64,000 nt of DNA, taken from NCBI GenBank assembly GCA_022577435.1, contig JAKOON010000005.1:7771224-7835223 (forward strand), in the 5' to 3' direction. This stretch comes from Embiotoca jacksoni. Its lineage: Eukaryota; Chordata; Actinopteri; Embiotocidae. The position numbers and the translations under genes were made by a program. Numbering within the stretch: the stretch's first letter is position 1; each line of letters begins with the position of its first letter. Positions 53,821-64,000 of this stretch are shown here, one piece after another. Below the pieces are notes generated by a model. The model searched no databases. It was not told the DNA's origin and was given only the letters and a program-made list of their open reading frames with translations.

Positions 53821-53986
53821 CCCTAACCCTAACCTGGACCCATAACCTTAACCCTACCCTAACTATTACCCCTAACCCTACCTTAACCATTACCCCTAAC
53901 CCTGACCCCTAAACCTACCCTACCCTAACCATTACCCCTAACCTGGACCCATAACCCTACCCTACCCTAACCCTGACCCCTAACCC
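53821..53986. repeat. Degenerate interstitial CCCTAA repeats
   Basis: About 25 imperfect CCCTAA/CCCTAC/CCCTGA units, with larger periodicity from repeated CCTGGACCCATAACC and TAACCATTACCCC pieces. Similar sequence is common at internal sites in fish and does not by itself indicate a chromosome end. It abuts the 3' end of the pseudogene exactly. Confidence 0.85.
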
Positions 53987-54038
53987 AAGCAAATAAATAT
54001 GAACATCTTGATTTTATTTTGCCATTTTGTGTCATTAA

Positions 54039-54336
54039 GGGCAGCACGGTGGTGCAGTGGTTAGCATTGTCGCCTCACAGCAAAAAGGTTCCGGGTTCGA
54101 ATCCGGTCCTGGGCCTTTCTGTGCAGAGTTTGCATGTTCTCCCTGTGCTTGCGTGGGTTCTCTCCGGGTTCTCCGGCTTCCTCCCATCATCCAAAAACAT
54201 GCACCTCAGGTCAGGTTACCTGGCGCCGCGCTAGTGGCAGCCTGTTGCAGCAGCTCCCCCCTGAGAGCCCCCCTGCTGTAGCGACGAAATTTCCCCTCGG
54301 GGATTAATAAAGTGAAATAAAATAAAAAAATAAAAT
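54039..54336 (+). repeat. V-SINE (DANA/mermaid-like), near full length
   Basis: A tRNA-like head with A box TGGTGCAGTGG (54050-54060) and B box GGTTCGAATCC (54094-54104), which fits the polymerase III consensus. Next come the conserved central domain (TTTGCATGTTCTCCCTGTGC, TTCCTCCCATCATCCAAAAA) and a 3' tail (CCCCTCGGGGATTAATAAAG) with an A-rich end. The intact promoter boxes suggest a fairly young copy. It needs a partner LINE to move. Confidence 0.85.
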
Positions 54337-54487
54337 CACTCGCGACTGTACAAACCTGTCGACATTAGTTTAACGATTTGCAGGTTTAACTTGGAACAAG
54401 CAGTGATATGCGGGCGTGAAGCTTACCACAAACTCTGCGGCCGCGTCCACCCCCGACCCGCTGGCTCCCCGACGTGCAGCATGTGAG
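54337..54487. other. Unassigned spacer between SINE and inverted-end element
   Basis: CpG-containing sequence (GCGGCCGCGTCCACCCCCGA); may belong to the following repeat. Confidence 0.3.
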
Positions 54488-55452
54488 GGCCCACATATCA
54501 CTCGTTCCTTATTCTTCTTAAACAAAAATTGCCTTTTTTTGGTGGCTTTAACATACTCAAAAACTCATGGAAGTTGGTGTCTGACACATGTGCAAAGTTT
54601 TGTGAGGTTTGGAGCATCCTTGGAACTTATACATCAACCTTACTGTGTCACTGCAAAACATCAAACTTTGCCGCATCGCCCTGGCGACGCCCTTTCACAA
54701 AAAAGCATGGGCTTCTCAATATATCATCATCAATGTCTTAAGGCTATTCTGACCCAATTTGATGTCGATGTGATCAACCAGCTCGAACAAGCATGTGAAA
54801 TTACTGTAAAACTGTAATTTCCTGTTGCCAGCAGTTGGCACTATGACTATGACTGAATATTACCATACAGGTGTCTCCAGGGCGGGAATTTGATCAAATA
54901 TGTAAAGTTTGAGGAAGATCAGAATATGTAGAACATAATTACAGCAACTGGTAGTTTCAATTTCATGGCGAGATGCTCAAAATGGCCGCCACGCTACGGG
55001 CACACCATTCGACGAAAGCGAATTCTTTTAACAATTTTTAATCCTGAAGGTGTTAAGAGTGCATACAATTTTAAATCGGTCCGACAAAATCTTTGGGAGG
55101 AGTTCGTGAAAATACAACGTGTGAATCACCAAAAAATTGCGATTAAATTCAAAATGGCCCGGTTTGATTAGGTCGTGGTGCTAAAAGAGTTACTTTAACA
55201 TCTGGGTATGATGAAATATGCATGTAGGGCTGCAGTTTAGGGGGCGCTAGCAAGCCATTTGGCCACGCCCACTTCCGAAACCACTAAAATATGTAATTAT
55301 TTGCCAGGAGTGACGTGTGTGCCAACTTTCATGAGTTTTTGAGTATGTTAAAGCTGCCAAAAAGGCGACTACTTTGTCAGGATAAGAAAGCGGAAGATAA
55401 AAACTCCTTGAATAGCAATAGGGCTTTTGCACCATTCGGCGCTCAGGCCCTA
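54488..55452. mobile_element. Element with long inverted ends (foldback/MITE type)
   Basis: The left end starts GGGCCCACATATC and the right end, reverse-complemented, starts AGGGCCTGAGCGCC. About 60-120 bp inside each end the same sequence appears in opposite orientation: GGCTTTAACATACTCAAAAA, then CTCATGGAAGTTGG at 54544-54578, and its complement CCAACTTTCATGAGTTTTTG, then AGTATGTTAAAGC at 55323-55355. The centre has no transposase frame. The right-end phrase AATAGGGCTTTTGCACCATT is a common teleost repeat end, and an isolated copy of that end sits at 55801-55852. The element class is uncertain. Confidence 0.65.
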
Positions 55453-55800
55453 ATAATAGATATTTAAAAAATCATTAAAAAATGTACGCACAGTAAGAAC
55501 AGGATTACGGAGGCCGGTGCCAGTGGGTTGGAGGACTTGTACTATTTACAACTGCAGCCTTGCTGGATTATGTATTGGAGGAATCCGTTATGAACAACAC
55601 TCAGGGAATATACTATCAAATTAACACTTAATTGTAGACCTGACGGCTCATAAGGAATGCATATCTCTTTAATATATAAAATATTAATGACTGACTATTA
55701 TAGTGACAGAGCCATTTATAATTAACCCAATAAATAAATAAATAAGTGATTGGTTATAAAGTTAGAAATCGTTTTTTATTATAATAACGCGGAATAATAA

Positions 55801-55852
55801 TTCCTTGAAGAACAATAGGGCTTTCACACCATCGGTGCTCGGGCCCTAATGA
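55801..55852. repeat. Isolated end of the inverted-end element family
   Basis: TCCTTGAAGAACAATAGGGC, then TTTCACACCATCGGTGCTCG, then GGCCCTAAT, the same right-hand terminus as at 55403-55452, about 85-90 percent identical. The rest of that copy is absent. Confidence 0.7.
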
Positions 55853-56280
55853 TTCACTACTTAATGTTAATTGCTGGAGTAAGAAACCTATAACCATTTG
55901 CGAATGACTTTGTCACTTTCGAATAAGTAAACCCAAATGTTGTTCTTTTAATTACTGATCTATAAAGCATGAATAAATGATTATTATAAAGGGAAAATCC
56001 TTTGCTTATGAACAATTAACACTGCAGTCCTGATGTCCAATTAGATCAAATCCTCTTTAATGATGACTTTCCTAATTGGTAAGATCCTTGAGTTGTTCTT
56101 ATTCATATCTGTAAATCTTATTGCATATCTGTAAATCATTAATTATCGTGGATTAACTATTTATTAATAACTAATAACACTCATCACTATAGACCTCATG
56201 GTTTATAAAGTGAAATAAAACACCTCTTATCTATGTTTTTTTTTTTGTATTAAAAGCTATTGCAGATGTATAAAACATTA
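55853..56280. other. AT-rich noncoding stretch
   Basis: TAATTAA-rich unique sequence with a poly(T) at 56237; nothing recognised. Confidence 0.4.
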
Positions 56281-57627
56281 TTGAATGCCATCAGAGATGG
56301 GTGTCGGCCATTTTGGTTCTCAATCTGCTTTTGTTCAGAGTTAATAGAGAAATTGTTTGCTCACATACGTATGTTGAGCCGAACAGACCCATCATTCCTT
56401 TTGCGTGGCGTCGCATCAGAGGAAACTTGGCCTTTTCCAAGCTCCGGTAGAAGTCGGGTAGGGAGAGAACCTGATGTTGATTCTTCAGAGAATCATCACA
56501 CTGCATTTCGATAAGTTCTAATTGCAGACTCTCTTCCACTTCTTCTGTATCCATCAGGAAGGGAGTCGAGAACAGCTTGATTTCTTTCTCAATGACAGAA
56601 AAGTCTCGGAAGCGCTGACTGAATTCTGTCATAAGAGATGCGATCACATACACATATTTCCCCCTTTTAGCAGAAAGGTTGGCCTTTGGAAAAGCACATT
56701 TGATTTCGGACAACGTGGGGAAGTGCGCAACATTGAAGTTGCGTAGTTGTGTCTCAAAGAGACAAAGCTTCGCACAGAACGCTTTTATGTGTGCATAAAG
56801 TTGTGTTACAAACTGGTCTTTGCCTTGTAGTCTCTTGTTCAGTGCGTTAAGATGATCAGTAAGATCAGCTAGAAATGCCAGATCTGCCAACCATAGAGGG
56901 TCACTCAGTTCATGAAGAGGTCGGTCCTTCTCTTTCAAAAACTTGTCAATTTCTGATCTCGGGGAATAAAACCGCTTCAGCACAGAGCCGCGACTGAGCC
57001 AGCGCACATCAGAATGATAGAATACATCCCCGTATTCAGCTTCGACATCAGATAGGGAAGCTTGAAATTCTCCGTGGTAGAGCCTTCGTGCTCGAATTAT
57101 GTTGACAGTTTTCACAACTGTGTTCATCACATCGTCAAGCTGGACTGTTTTGGCACAGAGGGCTTCTTGGTGGATGATGCAGTGCATTTTAACAGCCTTG
57201 CCTCCTCTCTCCCACACCTTGGCGCACACCATTGAGGCCGTTCCTTTGTGCTCGCCTGTCATCGCTGGAGCCCCGTCCGTTGTAACTCCACGCAGCTTAT
57301 CCCATTTAAGTTCCATTTTGTCAATTGCATCTGACACAGCTTCAAAAATGTCCTTACCCGTTGTTGTGCCCTTTAGACTCCTAAGATCAAGCAGCTCCTC
57401 CGTAATGCAAAAGTTACCGTCAACTCCCCACAAACAAATTAACAGCTGCGCGGTGTCTGTGGCGTCTGTGCTCTCATCACATGCAATTGAGTAGAAATCA
57501 AAAGCACAAAAGAGAACATTTTCACGTGTGGGCCATATTCCATTGTATTTGTAGAATTTGCTACGGGCCAATTAAAAATGGACCACGGGCCGCAGTTGGC
57601 CCGTGGTCTGTAATTTGGACACCCCTG
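56281..57627 (-). mobile_element. hAT element, one terminal repeat retained
   Basis: On the minus strand the element begins CAGGGGTGTCCAAATTACAG (ending at 57627 on the plus strand), then GGCCCGTGGTCC, the standard terminus of many vertebrate hAT copies, and leads within about 60 bp into the transposase frame. The opposite terminus (CAGGGGTGTCC on the plus strand) is not found left of 56290, so that end is lost. Its 8-bp flank on the retained side would be CACTAAAA. Confidence 0.7.
56291..57571 (-). CDS. hAT transposase-like protein, N-terminally deleted
   Basis: An uninterrupted 426-codon frame, by far the longest in the window. From about residue 27 it has hAT (Charlie/GTF2IRD2-ZBED-like) RNase-H-fold features in order: FYSIACDESTD with the first catalytic Asp, LKGTTTGKDIFEAV, GVTTDGAPAMTG with the second Asp, the Cys-x2-His signature in HCIIHQEALCAK, LADLTDHLNALNKRLQGK, and a C-terminal FPLMRRHAKGMMGLFGSTYVC plus SRLRTKMADTHL. 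The BED finger and first 150-200 residues normal for the family are missing; instead the frame reads backward into the element's terminal repeat (57540-57627), which supplies its first 25 or so codons. It stops where the conserved C-terminal helix should continue. It is most likely a transposon remnant, but the intact frame leaves room for recent activity or domestication. No intron or host promoter is seen. Confidence 0.65.
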   Translation of the reverse strand: MARSKFYKYNGIWPTRENVLFCAFDFYSIACDESTDATDTAQLLICLWGVDGNFCITEELLDLRSLKGTTTGKDIFEAVSDAIDKMELKWDKLRGVTTDGAPAMTGEHKGTASMVCAKVWERGGKAVKMHCIIHQEALCAKTVQLDDVMNTVVKTVNIIRARRLYHGEFQASLSDVEAEYGDVFYHSDVRWLSRGSVLKRFYSPRSEIDKFLKEKDRPLHELSDPLWLADLAFLADLTDHLNALNKRLQGKDQFVTQLYAHIKAFCAKLCLFETQLRNFNVAHFPTLSEIKCAFPKANLSAKRGKYVYVIASLMTEFSQRFRDFSVIEKEIKLFSTPFLMDTEEVEESLQLELIEMQCDDSLKNQHQVLSLPDFYRSLEKAKFPLMRRHAKGMMGLFGSTYVCEQTISLLTLNKSRLRTKMADTHL

Positions 57628-58997
57628 CACTAAAAGGATGATAAATTGCAAGGAACGTGGATCTTTACCCGAGGAGGTCTGCAGCCTGTCATAGCAAGAT
57701 GGCGACGGCCAAAATCTGAACTCGAGGCTTCATAACTACATAACTGTGCTCCCCCAACAATATGTGTTCCTGCAAGCGTTGCCTTCTTGAAAACAAGGCA
57801 GAGAACTCATAGTCAGGTCAAAGATCCCCCAGAGGAGCTGTGCTTGCACGACTGAAGTCCTAAATAGAAACACAAGGCCCACAACTGAACTTTATTACCA
57901 GTTTTTGTCTATGGAATGTTCTGTTGTAGAAGTGAAAGGGAATTTTTTTTTTAGGCGAGTTTGAAAATGACATCACTATAGTGACGCCACCTCGAGGGGG
58001 TACTACATGCAGTGGAAAACAAAATCGTGCAAACTACGTGTAACCAATAGCGGGTCGAGTCAGTCTCATCAGTGGAGACGTAGCTGAATGGAACCTAATC
58101 AGGTCTTTAGGGTAGACTGGTCCTTAAAGTGGATCTGCTATCCCGCTTCACATAAAATTTAGGAAATGATGTTTAAAAAGTCAATAGTTGCACGGTGTAA
58201 ACCTTTAATGTGATAAAAAAAAAAATGGGGCAACGCAGAATACTAACAAACATTCCCAACATTTCTATAGTAAGAAGAACTCAAAACTAAACTGTATCAT
58301 GCAGAAAGAAATGGGTTTCTGGCAAGTGCTAATTAATGCCAATGTATTCTATCATTAACCACATTTTGAGTTATGTAGGTGAAGAGAGAGAGAAAATGAC
58401 AGCTGGTGAGACGGCTCAGTAGAGGGATTTGGCAACTCGGGAGCGTCTTCCTCCTTCCCACAGTGATCCGTCCGGCTGAGTCCCACAAACACAAAGAGCT
58501 GTGTTTTGGATCAGAGCACCGCTTATTACTGGAGGCACATTGAGGGAGAGGCAGAGAGACAGACAGAGAGAGGGGCCTTAACAGGAGAGAAGGCAGAGAT
58601 TGGGGGCAAAGAGAGGGCCAGGAAAGGACGAGTGCCAGCTCTGCCTCTAGTGTCCATCTGAGATCCCTCCATCCTTCCCTTCATCCTCTCCCTCCATCCT
58701 GTCCTTCCTCCTTCCTCCCAGCAGCTGGGCGTTTTTTTAACCCAGCAGAGAAAGGCGCCTCTGATGGCGCAGACTGAGACATCAGTGTGTGTTCGCACTG
58801 AGAACAGAGTCTCTCTCTAAATTCTCTGTGAATTCACACCCGCTGCTACCTCTCACATCGTCTCTGTCCCACCCTTCCTTTCCTCCTCTCTCCACGGTCT
58901 CCGGTTAATCCTCCAGCTCTTCTCCTTACCCCCTCCTATCTTTCCTGTTTCTCCTTATCGTTTCTCCATATTTTTTAACTCGTCCACCTCTCCGTTG
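57628..58997. other. Noncoding; repeat scraps at 57680-58140
   Basis: 57681-57702 is the inverse of the GCCGTCGCCATCTTGCTAT block at 43450. 57950-58140 (GTTTGAAAATGACATCACTA, CACCTCGAGGGGGTACTACA) reads like a TE fragment of unknown family. 58540-58720 is purine/pyrimidine-skewed. No gene. Confidence 0.4.
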
Positions 58998-59000
58998 AAC

Positions 59001-59022
59001 TCTCTCTCTCTCTCTCTCTCTC
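59001..59022. repeat. (TC)11 microsatellite
   Basis: A short perfect array in a pyrimidine-rich context. Confidence 0.9.
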
Positions 59023-60854
59023 ACTCCAGCTGTCACTCCCGTCTCCGGTCTCTTTGGACCGACTCTCCAGTCCACTTTTAATTGACTTGGAGTGGCATGC
59101 AGCTGAGATGATAGGAGCGGTCCTCCTGGGGAGGTCGATATGTAGAGATATGGAGCACCAACCCCACACCACACAGTCAACAGTGGCTGGCTGCAGGGTA
59201 TTAGAAGCAGGGAACTTTTCAAGACAGAGTTTCTCCACTATATGTTTTAAGTCCTGCTGCAGAAATGAGGCCATATACACCATGTGAGGTGCTTTAAATT
59301 GATGCATAAGAAACATCCCACAGATTTAGCTGAGTTTATGTTAATTGCTGCTTCTTTTAAATCAGTGCTATACATAAATGGATCCGTCAGGTCTCTGTAT
59401 TAATTCAGGCACTTTAATTCACCTTTTAGTGTCAGAAATCAAAAAGCTACAATGTCTCTCTCTAAGTTGTACTAATATGCGTCAAGGAATTTGCTCATTT
59501 ATTTTAATTTCAGTGCTGAAAAGTGTTTTTCAGATGTTGGTTTTATTATTTGAAGCATCCCTGCTGTCTGATGTTTCTTAAAAAAGGAGGACAGACAGTC
59601 TCACAAGGTCAAAATTAAACATTGATGCAAATATAATGTAAATATTAACATGATATACTCTGGAATACATTTTCTACTTTGGCCTTGAGAGACTGTGGCA
59701 CCTGTTTTCATTATTTTACCTTCCACAACTGTGATTTCCATCATTCTTTAAATGTCATCATGAATAAAGTGAGAAAAAACAGAAATGAATAACGACAAAC
59801 AGCCATTTCCCACTTTTGGTATCTTCTCCTCTTCAGCAGGCGGCTGTTCCTATTTCCATTCTTCTTTGAACCACATAAATAAATATGGACATATTTTCAA
59901 TGATGACAAGCCTGGCTGTGGGATCAGGCTGAAGGCACGGAGGGAACTATGCTTGTGAAATCATTGAAATACTGTCAACCCTGAAATGCTGTGATTTTTT
60001 GTTTTACTCAGAGGTTAATGAAGTTTGATTAGCTGTGTCTATGAGAGGTCTGCAGGATTTTTAACTGGAGTATCCACAGAAGTCACTTGTTTTCACTTGT
60101 GATGCATTTTTAATTGTGAAGCTCTCAGATGGAAAGCCACGGTGACCTCAACATACCACGCAGTTAAATAATGCATTGTAAGGTACTCTCATGTTGAAAA
60201 TCTCTCAAGGCAAGAGTAGGGCACGACTAAATCTGCCTCAGTTCTTGTAATTAAAAAAATGTATTTAGGAGTGATAAAGTCATATATTTGTAGGATATGT
60301 GCAAAACTGAATGACAAATTTCTGATGAGGCACAAGAACATAGCAATGGTGTAATCACAGTTTTTGAATTTTAAACCAATTATCCACGAAGAAAAGGCTG
60401 ACCTTTAAAGTCTTCATCAAAATCTGCATTTCTACTGATGTACCAGTTCTACTCGACCCGTTTGTGGTATCAGGTACTTTTCTGGATTTTGTTTTCCTAT
60501 CCAGATATTGCCTGCTCAAGCTGCATGAAACTGCTGTGATGTCATCTTCAAAATCAACAACAACAACAAAATACTTGTTCACCTCTAAAGCAGAACCCTC
60601 CACAGAATTTTTTTTATTTTTTTAAGAAAGTTAAGTTTGGGTTTTGTGATTCTTCTTGGGGCATGAGTTTGTTCTAAATGTGCACTCACTTCATTGTTTC
60701 CCCCCCAAAATGCCCGCCCACCTGAAAACAGATTTCCATACAAGACCGGGCGTAATTAAACACTCAGTGGGTACAAAACTTGAATATGTCTGAAGAAACA
60801 TTTACCTATCTGTGCAACAAACTGCTTCCAGTGATGGAGGGACAGGACCATAAA
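59023..60854. other. Noncoding, nothing recognised
   Basis: AT-rich, with frames below 85 codons. 60100-60190 has some TTTTAATTG motifs but no stronger sign of regulation. Confidence 0.45.
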
Positions 60855-60862
60855 CTGTAGAC

Positions 60863-61274
60863 AAGAGGTCTTCAACAGGGGGTCCGCGACCCCTAGCGGG
60901 TCCGCGGAGGTACTGCAAGGGCGTCCGTGACATTTTTTGTTAATTAGACAATTTTTGTTTTCTTCCACAAATTTAAATGTCTTTAAATAGAATTAACATG
61001 AATCCAACATATTGTAGCAAATGGATAAATGGAGGCAGAAGATGTTATCTTTCAATCAGAAATGGACACATTCAGTAACACACAGGAGCTCTCTCAAGCT
61101 GGGCACCGGCTCACTCTCACCACGAGACTAGCCTGGACCTGTCCCTCCAAGCCTCCTGCACTCCTCCAGTTTAATATAAAACACAATTTTATACAATATA
61201 TATAATAGGGAGTCCCTGCTCCATGTCTCTATCAGTTTGGGCGTCCTTAGCCTGAAAAATGTTGAAGACCCCTG
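60863..61274. mobile_element. hAT MITE, 412 bp, perfect target duplication
   Basis: Ends: AAGAGGTCTTCAACAGGGGG on the left and, reverse-complemented, CAGGGGTCTTCAACATTTTT on the right, a TIR of about 15 bp. Both sides carry CTGTAGAC (60855-60862 and 61275-61282), an exact 8-bp duplication. No coding sequence. Just inside the left end is GTCCGCGACCCCTAGCGGGT, a short imperfect palindrome. It would depend on a hAT transposase made elsewhere. Confidence 0.9.
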
Positions 61275-61282
61275 CTGTAGAC

Positions 61283-62424
61283 TATATAAAAGTGGATGTA
61301 GCTTTTGGGTCTGAAAACCGAGGCCGATGCAGAAGTGCCATAAAGTGCAATAGCTCTAAGGGGTTGAAAAAGGCTCTGGTTCCATAGACTTCCATTCAAC
61401 TTCTCTCATTAAACAGTTATTAACTTTTTTCCACAAGTCATAATAGTCATAATCATACGCTAATTTTACTCATGATTAGTTATCTGTTGGTCCATTTGAA
61501 AGAAATCTCATCATCAATTAGATATTAGGCCTAACAAAATCATATGTTTGGGATTGTGTCTGTTTGATTGACAGGCCTGTGGGGACTGTGGTGTAGGTGG
61601 GTGGGCATGGTGTCCACAGGTTCCCAACCAGATTGAAAAAAAAAAAAGGAAGTCGGGTTAAGCTGAGCCGGTACTGTCAGTGGAAAGGGGGTTAAAGTGA
61701 AAGTTCCTGTCCTTTTAACAACACAGACTAAATAAATATACACACTCAATACTGTTACATATCAAAATTACTGTTCAACTACTTTGGACCAGCAGTAGAT
61801 CTGAGGGAAACTACGAATGAGCATTTTGATTTTATCTCTGCTGGCACTTTCAATAAGACACACACGTCTCGATACATACAACCTGCTGAGGGCTTCACGC
61901 TGTTCCACTGACTTACAATTGATTGAGTTACCAAGAAACATTATGTAAGCAGAAGACAAAGAAGATCACTACTGTAGTAAACCTGGTCCTGAACAGGGAA
62001 GGCATATTTAACAAAATATTAGTTTGGCCAAAAGAAAAGGAAGGAAAGACCTTTAACATATTTAACAAGAATACAAACAATGCTTTTTTAGTATTGTGAT
62101 AGAGTCACTGTACTTGAACGCACCCCTGATTCAAGGGTACTCAGCCCTCTGCCCTTCTTCTCCTCACCTGAAACAACCTTTCATTAGTTTGTGAAGAGAA
62201 GCCATCAGGAAGTATGTTGAGATTTTTATTATTATTATAATTTTTTATGGAGTGATTCTAAAACTTGCTTTAATGGATTGATAAATACATATATAAATAT
62301 ATAGCAACAAAGTGACAACATAAAAAGAATATCTGCATTTGAGTAGCCAGTCAGGCCTGAAGGGCAAGTTTTAAAAGCTTTTAATGCCTTTGCTGTTCAA
62401 TGTTTTAAAGTAGCCTTGATGTCT
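61283..62424. other. Noncoding; start resembles a fish repeat
   Basis: 61283-61400 (ATGTAGCTTTTGGGTCTGAA, AGAAGTGCCATAAAGTGCAA) reads like the common teleost 'TATATACAGTCTATGG' family. The remainder is unremarkable. Confidence 0.35.
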
Positions 62425-62907
62425 AGACTGGAGGGGAACCACTGGTCCTGCTTTTCCTCAGTCAAATAGTCCCAAACAAAAAAGGTGTGATGACAGGTAA
62501 AGGGTGGTGAGCCGCAGCAGCTTAATGCCTCCAATCAAAGCCGCGCAGATCTCCCCACCGCTGTTTTGTCTCGAAGTTAGAACTGTCACGCAGTAAAAAT
62601 CCAGGTGTACGGATAATCCAAAGGAAATAGACCAAAAAAAATTTGACTCCCTTAGCAAGATCCCTGGACTTGCTGCCAGGTAACGTTCTCCGGACGCCGT
62701 TTTCTCCACCTACCCGAGCGCCCTCCTCACAGGGACGTCACTTCCCTTATTTATAGACTCCGGTAATGAAAAAATAAACATAAAGGCCCAAGTCCATTTT
62801 CCGTGCAGATGCAACATGCCACTGACAATAAATAATTTACAGTACTTGACGTACATGTTCCCCCATCACAATGACTGTATAAATGGCAAACGCAGGTGAC
62901 CATTACA
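62425..62907 (-). repeat. LTR-like interspersed repeat, copy 2
   Basis: The minus strand starts TGTAATGGTCACCTGCGTTT at 62907, carries GAGTCTATAAATAAGGG (TATA-like) near 62755, and follows copy 1 (7520-8010) block by block to about 62425. Flanks show no obvious target duplication. Confidence 0.6.
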
Positions 62908-64000
62908 CTCTTATTTTGCCCCACCTTATCTTCCTTAACATTGTTTTGTTTCTTTTATGGATAGGTTATAGTAGCAATTTAGTTTTGTTTGAATGGTTTT
63001 ACTTTTTGGTTTTACTGCATTCTGCGTGAGTTATAGGCCCTTCAATTTTGTAATTTGAATATGTTTTAGTCTTTTTAATGCTGTTTTCTGCTCTTCTGTT
63101 CCACCTCTCCCCTTCCCCACTGGAAACTGTCACAATACAGGCTGCAAAAGCATGACTACAAACAAAGCAGGTGAAATTATGAAGGAAGTTTATGTGACTC
63201 AAAGGTTTTCTTACAAGGCTCCAAAACAACATGCCGACAAAGCGAAGGGAGCAAAAAAAATAAATAAAAATGAGTCCAAGTATCTGGTGAGGTCAAAACA
63301 CAGGAAGGTAACACAAACAGGAAATGGAACACAAGAGACCAAAGTCAATCTGGCAAAAAGTGGATGGTGGACAGGTAGTATAAACACTGAGAGGGTTAAT
63401 TAGGGAAGTTGATGAAGGTGGGAGGATAAGCAGGGAAGATGAAGTGAGAAAATAGGGCAGGTGGGACATGACAGGGGAGATACATGAATGAACTGTGGAA
63501 AAACAGTGATAGGGAGCAGTACTAATTGCAATCTTTGTCTTTTGTATGCATTATTTCTGGCTGAGTTCACCTACCTCGACTGGGCCCTCTTCCCAGCAGC
63601 CCGTAGAGAAATGTCATAACATTTTATGGTTCTCCTGTTATTTGGATCTTAATCATTATTATGTAGTGTCAGTAAATCTGTTCACCTTCAATAATCATCA
63701 TCTGTCTTTATTTATAGTTATACCTTTGTTACTTTAGCTTGGCTACAGTTCATCACATAGTAAGCACAACTGTTTCCTTACTTGAAGACTCCATATGATA
63801 CTTTGAAATGATGATACAATGTGTTAATATAACCAATAGTTTTCATTTACCAACCAAAAAAACAAAAGTGTGCTCCCTTTGTTTTTCCACAGCTTCAACT
63901 GTGACAGACATGCTCCATTTAACAAAAGTCATGAGATAAAATTGTTACAAAAATTTCTGTCGTGTTGGAAAAAGGTAGAAAATTTCACATTGAGTTCACA
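62908..64000. other. Noncoding, nothing recognised
   Basis: Frames up to 83 codons with no domain. Confidence 0.45.

Noticed and set aside
53821..53986. Telomere or chromosome end
   Set aside because: The units are degenerate and unique sequence continues for 10 kb beyond; interstitial repeats of this kind are common in fish.
54039..54110. Functional tRNA gene
   Set aside because: A and B boxes are present, but the sequence does not fold as a full tRNA and continues into the SINE body.
55281..55290. CACTAAAA as the left target duplication of the 56-57 kb hAT element
   Set aside because: It matches the 8 bases right of 57627, but no hAT terminus follows it and the site lies inside another element, so chance is more likely.

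Overview
This is non-prokaryotic, AT-rich vertebrate DNA, almost certainly from a ray-finned (teleost) fish. Four kinds of evidence say so. There are long dinucleotide and tetranucleotide microsatellites. There are tRNA-derived SINEs of two fish types (V-SINE/DANA-mermaid-like and cichlid AFC-like). There are Tc1-like DNA transposons with recognisable fish sequence. There is a GMR1-like Ty3/gypsy retrotransposon with a SCAN-like gag. I found no intact host protein-coding gene and no rRNA or functional tRNA gene. Most open frames are short, made of simple repeats, or fall in AT-rich noncoding DNA. The window reads as an intergenic or intronic gene desert in which transposable elements of several ages are nested.

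Layout. 1-13 kb is mostly unique AT-rich sequence with (GT)n arrays at 1659 and 8638 and an LTR-like repeat at 7520; a diverged copy of that repeat lies in opposite orientation at 62.4-62.9 kb. At 13169-13917 is a short hAT element with an 8-bp target duplication that still carries a BED zinc-finger exon. 15.7-31 kb has few elements: SINE scraps, a second possible BED-hAT scrap at 16.97 kb, poly(A)/poly(T) tracts, a (CA)n array and one weak terminal-exon candidate at 25457. At 31482-34579 is a complete but defective LTR retrotransposon: two LTRs, a tRNA-Lys-type primer site, a SCAN-like gag fragment, and an integrase placed before the reverse transcriptase. 36-44 kb holds an old repeat family in two copies, an (ATCT)n array and an AFC-like SINE.

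46.5-50.5 kb holds two degenerate Tc1 elements; one contains a nested hAT scrap, the other a nested SINE. 52.6-55.9 kb is the most intricate stretch. A TATA-led coiled-coil pseudogene is split by a solo LTR related to the 31-kb element. It is followed by degenerate CCCTAA repeats, a V-SINE, and a roughly 960-bp element with long inverted ends. 56.29-57.63 kb carries a long, uninterrupted hAT transposase frame on the minus strand, fused directly to its terminal repeat. At 60863-61274 is a short hAT MITE with a perfect 8-bp target duplication.

The elements do not form a pathway; they record successive insertions. The points most worth following are the copia-like IN-RT order with SCAN-like gag, the coiled-coil pseudogene split by a related solo LTR, the intact 426-codon hAT frame, and the two diverged LTR-like copies 55 kb apart.
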